From: Ruminococcaceae bacterium Marseille-P2935 | Lineage (GTDB): Bacteria; Bacillota; Clostridia; Oscillospirales; Ruminococcaceae | NCBI GenBank assembly: GCA_900104565.1 | Contig: LT629952.1 | Span: 186,001-250,000, forward strand | Direction: 5' to 3' | DNA length: 64,000 nucleotides | Translations under genes and position numbers: made by a program | Shown: one piece after another, positions 41,707 to 50,504 of the stretch | Position numbering within the stretch: position 1 is the stretch's first letter | Layout: each line of letters starts with the position of its first letter | The notes under the pieces: generated by a model | Database searches by the model: none | What the model was told of the DNA's origin: nothing | The model's input: the letters and a program-made list of their open reading frames with translations, nothing else

Positions 41707-43432
41707 AAGACTTTCTAAATCTATTCGGGATGCACTTCCTTTTGCCATTATCACGCCGCTTCTTATCGTTGGGGAAGTCATTTTGGAAGTGCTTATTCCA
41801 ATTGTACTTGCGGACATCATCGACAATGGTGTAACGGCAGGGAGCATGGGATACATTCTGCGGCGGGGGTTTTTTATGCTGGCTCTGGCCATGGTGGCGC
41901 TACTCTTTGGTTCCCTTAGCGGTAGGACCGCAGCATTGGGGTCGGCCCGTTTTGCACGCAACCTGCGCCACGATATATTTTACTCAATCCAGGATTATTC
42001 GTTTTCGAATATTGACAAATTTTCCACATCCAGTCTAGTAACCCGTTTGACGACCGATGTGAACAATGTGCAAATGTCCTTCCAGATGATGACACGAATC
42101 GCTATGCGCAGCCCCCTGGTTATGATTGCTGCGCTCACTATGGCCTTCCATGTAAACAGCCAGGTCGCAATGATTTTTGTTTTTGCATTGCCTCTGCTTG
42201 CAATTGGACTGTTTTTGGTGTTTTATTTTGCACATCCTCATTTTAAAAAGGTGTTTAGCGAATATGATAACCTGAATAATGTGGTGCAGGAGAATCTGCA
42301 GGGGATTCGTGTTGTAAAATCTTTTGTACGTGAGAAACATGAAATCAGCAAGTTTGAAAAAGTTTCAAAAAAGATTTATGACGGGTTTACCAAGGCGGAG
42401 GGGGTTTCCGCTTACAACGGGCCGCTTCTGCAATTTGTTGTTTATGCGTGTATGCTCCTGGTATCCTGGACCGGGGCTCATTTGATTGTTGGTGGATCTA
42501 TGACCACAGGTGACCTTATGAGCTTTTTAACATATGCAATGATGATGCTTATGAGTTTGAACATGCTTGCTATGGTCATGGTTATCATTACAATTTCCGG
42601 TTCTTCTGCGGAGCGTATTGTTGAGGTATTGGAAGAAAAAAGTACGCTTGTTAATTGCGAACAACCTGTTTTTGAAATTCCAGATGGTTCTGTTGATTTT
42701 AACCATGTTAACTTCAGTTATGCTGGCAGGATGGATAAGCTTTGCCTGAAGGATGTAAACCTTCACATCCGTTCTGGCCAAACAGTTGGTATTCTGGGTG
42801 GTACAGGCAGTTCAAAATCTACACTTGTGCAGTTGATCCCCCGGCTTTATGATGTAACTGAAGGCAGCGTAATGGTAGGCGGGCGTGACGTTCGGGAATA
42901 CGACTTGGATACGCTGCGGGACAACGTTGCAATGGTGCTGCAAAAAAATGTGCTTTTTTCGGGAACCATACGGGAAAATTTGTGCTGGGGTAATAAAGAT
43001 GCTTCAGACGAACAGATCCGCGAGGTTTGCCGAATGGCCTGTGCGGATGAATTTATTGAACGCATGCCCCAGAAATACAATACCTACATTGAACAAGGGG
43101 GAACCAATGTCTCGGGGGGACAGAAACAGCGAATTTGTATTGCCCGTGCGCTTTTGAAAAAGCCGAAGATCCTCATTCTTGATGACTCCACCAGTGCGGT
43201 AGATACCAAAACAGATGCTGCCATCCGCAGAGCTTTTCGCGAATATATTCCTGAAACTACAAAGTTTATTATTGCACAGCGAATATCCTCAGTGCAGGAT
43301 GCTGATGTGATTATCGTAATGGATAACGGCCGTATCCATGGGGTTGGTACCCACAAAGAGCTTCTTGCTTCCGACGATATTTATCGCGAGGTATATGAAT
43401 CTCAGACAAAGGAGGCGAAGAGTAATGGCTAA
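41699..43432 (+). CDS. ABC exporter half, degenerate-site subunit
   Basis: A 577-residue half transporter: six helices in residues 1-315 and an ATPase domain from about 335. Walker A is GGTGSSKST (near 367, Ser for Gly), signature VSGGQKQR, Walker B ILILDDSTSAVD with Asp where the catalytic Glu is expected. That loss together with the normal Glu in the next protein is the pattern of heterodimeric exporters such as BmrCD or TM287/288. It overlaps both neighbours by 8 nt. Substrate not known; drugs or lipids are usual. Confidence 0.9.
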   Translation: MIKRLSKSIRDALPFAIITPLLIVGEVILEVLIPIVLADIIDNGVTAGSMGYILRRGFFMLALAMVALLFGSLSGRTAALGSARFARNLRHDIFYSIQDYSFSNIDKFSTSSLVTRLTTDVNNVQMSFQMMTRIAMRSPLVMIAALTMAFHVNSQVAMIFVFALPLLAIGLFLVFYFAHPHFKKVFSEYDNLNNVVQENLQGIRVVKSFVREKHEISKFEKVSKKIYDGFTKAEGVSAYNGPLLQFVVYACMLLVSWTGAHLIVGGSMTTGDLMSFLTYAMMMLMSLNMLAMVMVIITISGSSAERIVEVLEEKSTLVNCEQPVFEIPDGSVDFNHVNFSYAGRMDKLCLKDVNLHIRSGQTVGILGGTGSSKSTLVQLIPRLYDVTEGSVMVGGRDVREYDLDTLRDNVAMVLQKNVLFSGTIRENLCWGNKDASDEQIREVCRMACADEFIERMPQKYNTYIEQGGTNVSGGQKQRICIARALLKKPKILILDDSTSAVDTKTDAAIRRAFREYIPETTKFIIAQRISSVQDADVIIVMDNGRIHGVGTHKELLASDDIYREVYESQTKEAKSNG

Positions 43433-45320
43433 CCGAAACAAAACCATGAAAGCACGTGGACCGCAGAACGCCGGTGCCACCATTTCCCGTTTGTTGTCTT
43501 ACATAACAGGCAGCCATCGGTTTCGGCTTGCACTGGTCATTCTTTGTATTCTGGCCAGTGCACTGGCGGGTGTACTGGGGTCTATGTTTTTTAAGCTGCT
43601 CATTGACAACTATATTACGCCCATGGTTTTTAGCGGCTCAAAGGACTTTATTCCACTTTTAAAAGCAGTTGTTACTATGGGTGCTATTTACCTTACGGGT
43701 GTGCTGTGCACGTTATTTTACAGTAAGCTTATGATTGCCATCGGTCAGGGAGTACAGAAAAAAATCCGCGACCAGATGTTTAAAAAGATGCAGGCGCTGC
43801 CCATCCGCTATTTTGATACTCATACTCACGGCGATACCATGAGCCGCTTTACAAACGATATTGATACCCTGCGTGAAATGATTTCCCGCAGCCTGCCGCA
43901 AATGTTCTCTTCACTGGTTACCGTTGTTGCTTCTTTTATTGCCATGTTGTTTGTAGCGCCAATTCTGGTGGTTCTTGTACTGCTGACCCTGGTCATCATG
44001 CTTGTGGTGGTCAACCGGATTGTAGGGGGCAGTGCAAAAGATTTTATTGCCCAGCAGGTTAATACGGGAAAATTGACTGGCTTTGCGGAAGAAATGATGA
44101 CAGGCCAGAAGGTAGTAAAAGTTTTCTGCCATGAGGAGGAGGCCTGCAAGCAGTTTGACATGCTTAATGAGGAGCTGGCACGTTCCAATGCTGCCGCCAA
44201 CGGACGGGCGAATATGCTTATGCCGCTTATGATGAATATTGGCAATGTTCAGTTTGTGCTTATTGCAGTTGTTGGTGGTGCGCTGGCTCTGAATGGTATT
44301 GGCGGGCTGACCCTTGGTACGATTGCGTCCTTTATGCAGCTGAGTAAATCCTTTACCAACCCGATCAGCCAGATCTCTCAGCAGCTTAATATGGTGATTA
44401 CGGCACTTGCCGGTGCAGAGCGGATTTTTGAACTGATGGACGAGGAGCCGGAGCAGGACAGCGGTTACGTCACTCTGGTAAATGTGAAAGAGGGACAGGA
44501 TGGCGAGCTGGTTGAAACCGATGGACATACTGGCATTTGGGCCTGGAAACACCCACACAGCGACGGTTCGCTGACCTATACACGCCTGACAGGGGATGTG
44601 CAGCTGTTTGATGTGGATTTTGGTTACACACCGGAAAAAATAGTACTGCACAATATTGATATCCATGCGAACCCCGGTCAAAAAATTGCCTTTGTGGGCG
44701 CTACGGGCGCGGGCAAAACCACTATTACAAACCTGATTAATCGCTTTTATGATATTCAGGACGGAAAAATACGTTATGACGGAATTAACATCAACAAAAT
44801 ACGTAAAAGTGATCTTCGACGCTCTTTGGGTGTTGTGCTTCAGGATGTCAACCTTTTTACAGGTACAATCAGGGAGAATATTCGTTACGGGCGATTAGAC
44901 GCAACAGACGAAGAGGTTATTGCAGCAGCCCGGCTGGCTAATGCACATGATTTTATTTCCATGCTGCCTAACGGTTATGACACTATGTTGACCTCCAACG
45001 GGGAAGGCCTTTCCCAAGGTCAGAGGCAGTTGATCTCTATTGCAAGGGCGGCGATTGCCGATCCTCCGGTTATGATTTTGGATGAAGCGACCAGTTCTAT
45101 CGACACCCGCACCGAATCGCTGGTACAGCAGGGAATGGACTCTCTGATGCATGGGCGCACAGTTTTTGTTATTGCGCATCGGCTATCCACAGTTAAAAAT
45201 TCTGAGACGATCATTGTTCTCGATCAAGGCCGTATCATCGAACGTGGAAGCCATGAGGAATTAATTTCACAGAAAGGTAAATACTATCAGCTTTATACCG
45301 GGGTTTTCGAACTAGATTAA
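43425..45320 (+). CDS. ABC exporter half, catalytic subunit
   Basis: A 631-residue partner of the preceding half transporter. Six helices lie in residues 20-340; the ATPase domain has Walker A GATGAGKTT (near 425), signature LSQGQRQL and Walker B MILDEATSSID with the catalytic Glu. An extra stretch of about 40 residues (roughly 346-388) between the membrane and ATPase parts is common in clostridial members. The longer frame to 43338 overlaps its neighbour heavily; ATG 43425 has GGAGG upstream and the same 8-nt overlap as the gene before. Confidence 0.92.
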   Translation: MANRNKTMKARGPQNAGATISRLLSYITGSHRFRLALVILCILASALAGVLGSMFFKLLIDNYITPMVFSGSKDFIPLLKAVVTMGAIYLTGVLCTLFYSKLMIAIGQGVQKKIRDQMFKKMQALPIRYFDTHTHGDTMSRFTNDIDTLREMISRSLPQMFSSLVTVVASFIAMLFVAPILVVLVLLTLVIMLVVVNRIVGGSAKDFIAQQVNTGKLTGFAEEMMTGQKVVKVFCHEEEACKQFDMLNEELARSNAAANGRANMLMPLMMNIGNVQFVLIAVVGGALALNGIGGLTLGTIASFMQLSKSFTNPISQISQQLNMVITALAGAERIFELMDEEPEQDSGYVTLVNVKEGQDGELVETDGHTGIWAWKHPHSDGSLTYTRLTGDVQLFDVDFGYTPEKIVLHNIDIHANPGQKIAFVGATGAGKTTITNLINRFYDIQDGKIRYDGININKIRKSDLRRSLGVVLQDVNLFTGTIRENIRYGRLDATDEEVIAAARLANAHDFISMLPNGYDTMLTSNGEGLSQGQRQLISIARAAIADPPVMILDEATSSIDTRTESLVQQGMDSLMHGRTVFVIAHRLSTVKNSETIIVLDQGRIIERGSHEELISQKGKYYQLYTGVFELD

Positions 45321-45371
45321 ATGTTTCTTGTTGTTTTATTGTATTTTATTAATTATCTAGAGCTTTCACTT

Positions 45372-45459
45372 CTTTATCATTACTGAAGTGATGATAAAGA
45401 CAGTTTTGACCCTTTTATAAACCTATCATAAACATGCCGTTTATGATGGGTTTATTTTT
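45372..45459. terminator. Two hairpins after the exporter operon
   Basis: The first, CTTTATCATTACT/AGTGATGATAAAG, is at 45372-45399. The second, TAAACCTATCATAAAC/GTTTATGATGGGTTTA, is at 45418-45454 with a T tail and is the stronger terminator. The rest of 45321-45683 is AT-rich with no gene seen. Confidence 0.82.
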
Positions 45460-45683
45460 AATATAAATAATTAGTTACCAACAAATGGGTATCCCTATTG
45501 GAACACATTTCTAATACTGAAAAAACAAGCAATTTTCTGTATCATATTGTGTTGATAAAGTGGTTCCATATAGAATTTTTTGCTTTTGTTGAAAATTATA
45601 TAACAAAGCCTGGATTTTATACAACTCGATTAAACATTCATAATGAACATTAGAGCGGTAATAATAATGCTGAGGTGATAGGT

Positions 45684-45923
45684 ATGTCAAAAGCTAGTAT
45701 TTATTTTACCCTGCGCAATGTAGATGGAAAACACGAGGTAAAGGAAATAAAACGAGAATTAGATGCCTTGCCGGGTGTTATTTCAGTAAGCGTAAATGAT
45801 CGTTCAGAACGTGTTGCTGTGGATTTTGATACAACCGGTGTTAAAAGCATAAATATTGAAAGAAAACTGGAAAAATTGGGGTACGAAATTTTAGATTCCC
45901 GGTTGGAAAACCATATAATGTAG
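45684..45923 (+). CDS. HMA-fold protein without metal-binding cysteines
   Basis: 79 residues with the beta-alpha-beta pattern of a heavy-metal-associated domain: SIYFTLRNVDG, a helix EVKEIKRELDALPGV, ISVSVNDRSERVAVDFD, a second helix and the end EKLGYEILD. The loop where CxxC should be (NVDGKHEV) has no cysteine. It may bind another partner or be a sensor-type domain. AGGTGATAGGT precedes ATG 45684. It is followed at 8 bp and 10 bp by two very small genes and is likely co-transcribed. Confidence 0.65.
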   Translation: MSKASIYFTLRNVDGKHEVKEIKRELDALPGVISVSVNDRSERVAVDFDTTGVKSINIERKLEKLGYEILDSRLENHIM

Positions 45924-45931
45924 GAGGAAGT

Positions 45932-46084
45932 ATGAGGCAGAAAAAAGAACAAGGTATTGACCTGCCTTCTGTACCCGAGGCGGTGCAAAAAGCAGATGGC
46001 AAAGATGAAATGAAAAATCAAAACCCTAACAATCAAAATCATAATATAAAAAAGGAAGCTCTTGGCCCAAATACAAAACGATAG
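45932..46084 (+). CDS. Small hydrophilic protein, 50 residues
   Basis: It starts at ATG 45932 after TAGGAGGAAGT, a very strong ribosome site, and ends at TAG 46084. It is rich in Lys, Asn, Gln and Glu, has no hydrophobic segment and no cysteine. Composition and the N-Q-N-H-N stretch recall minor small acid-soluble spore proteins such as SspP/SspO, but there is no certain match. It lies 8 nt after the HMA-fold gene. Confidence 0.5.
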   Translation: MRQKKEQGIDLPSVPEAVQKADGKDEMKNQNPNNQNHNIKKEALGPNTKR

Positions 46085-46094
46085 GAGTAATTTT

Positions 46095-46229
46095 ATGTCA
46101 AAAGACAGTCAGCCAGACCCTAAAAAGATAAGGAAGGAAAAAGCTAACGGCCAGATTCCGCTTACCCGGGAAAATCAAAACCAGAATAGGAATGCGAAAA
46201 AGAAATCGATAAAAAATAATGATGTTTAA
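46095..46229 (+). CDS. Small basic protein, 44 residues
   Basis: It starts at ATG 46095 after TAGGAG and ends at TAA 46229. The sequence runs QPDPKKIRKEKANGQIPLTR followed by ENQNQNRNAKKK, i.e. Asn/Gln/Lys-rich and unstructured. It resembles SspP-like minor spore proteins in size and composition only. Ten nucleotides separate it from the 50-residue gene. Confidence 0.5.
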   Translation: MSKDSQPDPKKIRKEKANGQIPLTRENQNQNRNAKKKSIKNNDV

Positions 46230-46516
46230 AGGTAAAACCGCATACATTATGTATTGGCTAATTAAAAAACTTTTGTAAATAGTGGTGTTTCCCATGCCAA
46301 AATTCTTGGAATATAGGAGGCATTCCTGAGTTTTAGTTTTTTAGATTTTTGCGGTTTACAATCATAGAATGATAAAAAAGGCGAACCGAAGGGTATCAAA
46401 ACTGCCACTTTCGGCCTATTTTATCTTTTATCTAAAGCGTTACTGGACAAATCGTTTATAAAAAACAAAAACGATTCTTGACAAATCCCCCTAATTATTT
46501 TAAAATAATGCTATTC

Positions 46517-46640
46517 CTTTGAGGGAGTAGTTGGCAGCATAGGCTGCGGTAGCGTCAACACAATGATAAAATTTATCTGGTGTTACCTTAATTAACGAGA
46601 CTCATGGACAGTGGCTAGTGCCTTGTCCGTGGGCCTTTTT
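46517..46640 (+). ncRNA. yybP-ykoY (Mn2+) riboswitch with terminator
   Basis: Landmarks in order: GAGGGAGTAGTTGGCAGC, GGTAGCGTCAACACA, GGTGTTACCTTAATTAACGAGACT, then a terminator stem CATGGACA/TTGTCCGTG with a T run ending near 46640. The order and the ACGAGACT end fit the Mn-sensing yybP-ykoY class, and the next gene, mntP, is a known target. Manganese binding would favour read-through. The 46230-46516 stretch before it has only AT-rich sequence and a GAACCGAA/TTTCGG hairpin near 46385. Confidence 0.85.
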
Positions 46641-46660
46641 TCATGTCAGGAGAGGATTTT

Positions 46661-47221
46661 ATGGATTGGTTAACCCTATTTACTTTAGCAGTAGGGCTTT
46701 CTATGGATGCTTTTGCGGTGGCAGTATGCAAAGGATTGGCGATGCAGAAGGTCACTCTGAAAAACGCTGCTGTGGTCGGAATATGGTTTGGAGGCTTCCA
46801 GGCCCTTATGCCCTTAGGCGGATATATACTGGGGGTGCAGTTTAAAGATAAAATCAACTCTGTCGACCACTGGATCGCTTTTGTATTGCTTTGTATTATC
46901 GGGGTTAATATGCTGCGGGAAGCACTCTCAAAAGAAGAGGAAAAAACAGATGCATCTCTTAACTGGAAAGCTATGCTGGTATTGGCAGTGGCTACCAGTA
47001 TTGATGCATTAGCGGTGGGCGTCACCTTTGCTTTTTTGAATGTTAATATTCTGTCGGCCGTATTATTTATTGGTGTAATTACGTTTGCTTTATCGCTGGC
47101 AGGGGTTAAAATCGGCAACCTGTTTGGTGCCAAGTACAAATCAAAAGCAGAGTTTGCAGGAGGGATTATCCTAATTATATTAGGTGTGAAAATTTTGCTG
47201 GAGCATTTAAGAATTTTATAA
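46661..47221 (+). CDS. mntP: Manganese efflux pump
   Basis: A 186-residue membrane protein with six helices, made of two related halves. The acidic helix motifs [13 protein letters not shown] near residue 13 and [13 protein letters not shown] near 114 are the DUF204/MntP signatures, with the Asp residues needed for Mn transport. AGGAGAGG precedes ATG 46661; the ATG at 46643 lies before that site. Regulation by the riboswitch directly upstream is nearly certain. A terminator follows at 47332. Confidence 0.95.
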   Translation: MDWLTLFTLAVGLSMDAFAVAVCKGLAMQKVTLKNAAVVGIWFGGFQALMPLGGYILGVQFKDKINSVDHWIAFVLLCIIGVNMLREALSKEEEKTDASLNWKAMLVLAVATSIDALAVGVTFAFLNVNILSAVLFIGVITFALSLAGVKIGNLFGAKYKSKAEFAGGIILIILGVKILLEHLRIL

Positions 47222-47331
47222 AGTTATAAATAATCCTATACTAAAAAATTTAGATGTCTTTTTAACGAGACAGGATCAAAACAAATTTATTTTTCCCCTA
47301 AAACAGTATATTTTCTTAGCGGAGATCTTTT

Positions 47332-47390
47332 AGATATGACTGGAATAGAGTTTCAAAGGAAATTCATTCCAGTCATATCTATTTTTTTAT
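47332..47390 (+). terminator. Terminator after mntP
   Basis: AGATATGACTGGAAT / ATTCCAGTCATATCT with a long T tail. The remaining gap 47391-47586 contains no gene. Confidence 0.85.
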
Positions 47391-47586
47391 TTTTTTGATA
47401 GCAAAAACAAAGTATCAATAAGTTTAAAAAACAGATCTCTTATTCTTTTAATGTTGTTAAAAATTGGAAAAAAGGCAAGAATACTTTTGGAATTCTGATC
47501 TTTAACACAAATGGACAGATGTTTTGTGCTAAAGTCAAGAAACATGCTGATGTTTAGCACAACGAGAGGGGCATAGGTGATCTTGG

Positions 47587-47835
47587 TTGAAGATATACAG
47601 TTACAATGGACGGAAGAATATATGTGGTAACAGAGTACGGGAAGCACGGAAAAAGAAGCAATTTACGCAGGAGGCTTTGGTTGCAAAACTGCAGGTCGAA
47701 GGCGTTGTAATGGAACGGGACAGCCTTTCCAGGATTGAAATTGGGACGCGATTTGTTACGGATTATGAATTGAAGGTGTTTGCAAAAGTGTTAGGTGTAT
47801 CTGTACTTTGGCTGATAGATGATGAAGACAAATAA
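47587..47835 (+). CDS. XRE family DNA-binding protein
   Basis: An 82-residue single helix-turn-helix protein. The HTH covers RVREARKKKQFTQEALVAKL through RIEIGTRFVTDYELKVFAKVLGVSVLWL, the usual Cro/CI pattern. There is no extra domain to bind a ligand. The start is TTG 47587 after AGGTGATC. It lies 95 bp before the sugar transferase gene in the same direction and may regulate it. Confidence 0.78.
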   Translation: MKIYSYNGRKNICGNRVREARKKKQFTQEALVAKLQVEGVVMERDSLSRIEIGTRFVTDYELKVFAKVLGVSVLWLIDDEDK

Positions 47836-47930
47836 AACATAGGGCAAATACAAGAAATTTATATTTTATGACTGTTATTAATTGAAAGTATTATTCTATA
47901 TAATAATTTGAATGAATTTGAAAAGTAAGG

Positions 47931-49355
47931 TTGATGAAATTGACTCCTAAAAATAAAAGCAGGGACCAATATAAAAGATTATTAATTTTTTTTATATCGC
48001 TCTTTAACTTAATATTACTTTCTGCAGCATTTGGTTATGTTTGGTACCACTGTTATGCCGATGTCATTCCAAGGCCATTTTTTCGCAAAGGAAACTGGCT
48101 GGTCATCGGCATATACGCATTATTGTTATTTGTTTTTACTAACCTCTATGGCGGCTACCGGGTTGGTACGTTTAAGAGAGGCAACTTGATTTTTTCTGGG
48201 ATATTATCAGCCCTAATAGTAAATGGTATTACTTACTTGCAAATCAGTTTAATCGGCCGAAATTTTTTAGCCCCTATTCCAATGCTATTTCTTTCGGCGG
48301 TGGACGGAATTCTATTAGTAATTTGGGCAATAATGGCTCATGCGCTCTATCATAAGCTTTACCCTCCTCAGCAAATGCTGCTTATTTATGGCGACAGTTC
48401 GGCCAAACAGTTGGTTTACAAGATGAGTGCCCGGGAAGATAAGTATATGATCTGTGATGCAATCAATGTGGCCAAAGGGCTGCAAGAGGTATATAAACGC
48501 ATTGATCAATATGAATCTGTCATTATTTATGATATTAAAGCTGAATTAAGAAATAAAATACTGAAATATTGTTATGACCGCTCGGTACGTATTTATTTAA
48601 CCCCTAAAATTTCTGATACGATTATTCGCGGAGCAGATGCGATCGACCTGTTTGACACACCCTTGCTCTTCTGCCGGAGTATGGGGCTTAGTTTTGAACA
48701 ACGTTTTGCAAAACGGGCTTTGGATCTATTGATTGCAGTCATTGTTTTGATACTAGCCTCACCATTTATGCTGTTAACGGCAATTGCAATTAAACTCTAT
48801 GATGGGGGACCGGTTTTTTATAAGCAGGAGCGGTTAACTTTAAACGGAAAAATTTTTGTAATATATAAATTTCGCAGCATGGTAGTAGGAGCAGAAGAGC
48901 AGAGTGGAGCAGTTTTAGCAAGTAAAAATGATGATAGGATTACCCCTGTTGGAAAATTTATTCGAAAGACACGTTTGGATGAATTGCCACAGATATTGAA
49001 TATTATAAAAGGAGATATGAGTATTGTAGGGCCACGGCCTGAACGTCCTGAAATTGCTGAACAATACGATGCTACGATTCCCGAATTCTCTTATCGTTTA
49101 AAAGTTAAAGCAGGTCTAACTGGCTACGCCCAAGTAATTGGAAAGTACAATACAACGGCATTGGACAAACTTAAACTGGATCTGATGTATATCCAAAACT
49201 ATTCCTTTTTACTTGATCTTAAACTTATTTTTATGACGTTAAAAGTTGTTTTTCAAAGAGAAAGCACAGAAGGGGTTGATAAGCAGCCTATCTCGGTAAT
49301 GGCGCAGGAGGACCAGGAGAAAAAGAAAGAAGAAAAGGAAACCATATTACAATAA
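47931..49355 (+). CDS. Polyprenyl-phosphate sugar-1-phosphate transferase (exopolysaccharide type)
   Basis: A 474-residue membrane enzyme of the WbaP/bac_transf family, which attaches the first sugar phosphate to undecaprenyl phosphate. N-terminal helices (about 17-37, 57-72, 88-105 and 117-140) are followed by a Rossmann-like part and a transferase domain from about 258: the re-entrant helix KRALDLLIAVIVLILASPF, GPVFYKQERLTLNGK, KFRSMVVGAE, TRLDELPQILNIIKGDMSIVGPRPER in outline, and AGLTGYAQV. The start is TTG/ATG around 47931-47934. No other polysaccharide genes follow, which is unusual. Confidence 0.88.
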   Translation: MMKLTPKNKSRDQYKRLLIFFISLFNLILLSAAFGYVWYHCYADVIPRPFFRKGNWLVIGIYALLLFVFTNLYGGYRVGTFKRGNLIFSGILSALIVNGITYLQISLIGRNFLAPIPMLFLSAVDGILLVIWAIMAHALYHKLYPPQQMLLIYGDSSAKQLVYKMSAREDKYMICDAINVAKGLQEVYKRIDQYESVIIYDIKAELRNKILKYCYDRSVRIYLTPKISDTIIRGADAIDLFDTPLLFCRSMGLSFEQRFAKRALDLLIAVIVLILASPFMLLTAIAIKLYDGGPVFYKQERLTLNGKIFVIYKFRSMVVGAEEQSGAVLASKNDDRITPVGKFIRKTRLDELPQILNIIKGDMSIVGPRPERPEIAEQYDATIPEFSYRLKVKAGLTGYAQVIGKYNTTALDKLKLDLMYIQNYSFLLDLKLIFMTLKVVFQRESTEGVDKQPISVMAQEDQEKKKEEKETILQ

Positions 49356-49362
49356 GTATTTA

Positions 49363-49400
49363 AAGCCCCAAAGGAGAGTTCCTCCTTTGGGGTATTTGGT
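49363..49400 (+). terminator. Terminator after the sugar transferase
   Basis: CCCCAAAGGAG/CTCCTTTGGGG with a 5-nt loop, then a T-rich run. Confidence 0.82.
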
Positions 49401-49493
49401 TTCAATTGACTTATATTGTTTCAACGATTATAATAAAAAATAAAATATTTATAAATTTTATTTTAGGTATATTGTTGAATTGAGGGTGATCTT

Positions 49494-50456
49494 TTGAAAC
49501 AAAAGGAAGTTTCGGTAGTAGTAATTGGTCAGCTTACATTGGACGATATTATTTCAACCACCGAGCCAATTCGATTTGATACTCCTGGTGGAAACACATT
49601 ATATGCCTTGTCCGGGGCCTGGATGTGTGGAAAGGAACTGATAGGCATTGTTACCAGGCGTGGCATTGACTACGACTTGAGTTTTCTTAATCCGCTTGAA
49701 GACAGAATCGATTTATCAGGTGTTGTTACGGTGGAAGACAGCCCCAGTATTCACCTACTCTGCCTTTTTGATCGAAAGGGAAATCGATACTTTATTCAGC
49801 AGCGCTGGGGAGGACATGATAATAACATGTCTTATTACCCAGAAGAAATACCTCAAAGCTATTATAATACTGCAAAAGCCTTTTTGTTTTGTCCGACTCC
49901 AGTAGAATATCAGGCTAGAGTTATAAAGGCTATGCCGGATGGAAAGATCGTTATGGTCGATCCACACTACGATACTTGTTACCCTAACGATTGGGAGATA
50001 TGGGACTCTATTCTGCCAAAGATAACGATTTTTGCACCAAGCGAAGCGGAGCTGGTACGCTTTTTTTCCATTCCTATGCAGCAAGATCTAATCGATTACC
50101 GGCCTTACATAAAAAAGCTTGCTCAAAAAGGGCCAAAAGTCGTCGTAATAAAAGCTGGCGAACGGGGTGCTTTAATATATGACCGTGCATTGGATTGCTG
50201 CTGGCATATACCAACGGTGTCCAGTCAAGTTGTTGATGTAACGGGCTGCGGCGATACCTTCTGCGGTGCATTTTTAAGTGATTATTCCATACGGCAGGAT
50301 CCATTTTGCGCAGCTTTGTATGGGACAGTGGCTGCATCGTTTAATATTGAGCATTTTAGTATGAAAGAAAATTTTATGCTGAAAGAATCAGAGATTGAAC
50401 AACGTTACCTCACTTTTTCCAGCCAGGTTGACCGGGAGAAAAACCGTATTTTTTAA
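49494..50456 (+). CDS. PfkB family carbohydrate kinase
   Basis: A 320-residue ribokinase-fold protein. The first half has FDTPGGNTLYALSGAW (substrate lid), and the C-terminal half has the catalytic loop VDVTGCGDTFCGAFLS, where Cys replaces the more common Ala of DTxGAGD. The Asp base is kept, so activity is likely. The substrate could be a sugar, a nucleoside or a sugar derivative. Start TTG 49494 with AGGGTGATC upstream. A terminator follows, and it is not part of an evident operon. Confidence 0.85.
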   Translation: MKQKEVSVVVIGQLTLDDIISTTEPIRFDTPGGNTLYALSGAWMCGKELIGIVTRRGIDYDLSFLNPLEDRIDLSGVVTVEDSPSIHLLCLFDRKGNRYFIQQRWGGHDNNMSYYPEEIPQSYYNTAKAFLFCPTPVEYQARVIKAMPDGKIVMVDPHYDTCYPNDWEIWDSILPKITIFAPSEAELVRFFSIPMQQDLIDYRPYIKKLAQKGPKVVVIKAGERGALIYDRALDCCWHIPTVSSQVVDVTGCGDTFCGAFLSDYSIRQDPFCAALYGTVAASFNIEHFSMKENFMLKESEIEQRYLTFSSQVDREKNRIF

Positions 50457-50458
50457 AT

Positions 50459-50493
50459 AAAAAGGCCATACTTTTTCGGTATGGCCTTTTTAT
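50459..50493. terminator. Bidirectional terminator
   Basis: AAAAAGGCCATAC / GTATGGCCTTTTT between the convergent kinase and deoxyribosyltransferase-like genes. Confidence 0.88.
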
Positions 50494-50504
50494 AAGTAAA
50501 TATT

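Noticed and set aside
43911-44681. 256-codon minus frame
   Set aside because: It lies antisense inside the second exporter gene, whose plus-strand motifs are complete.
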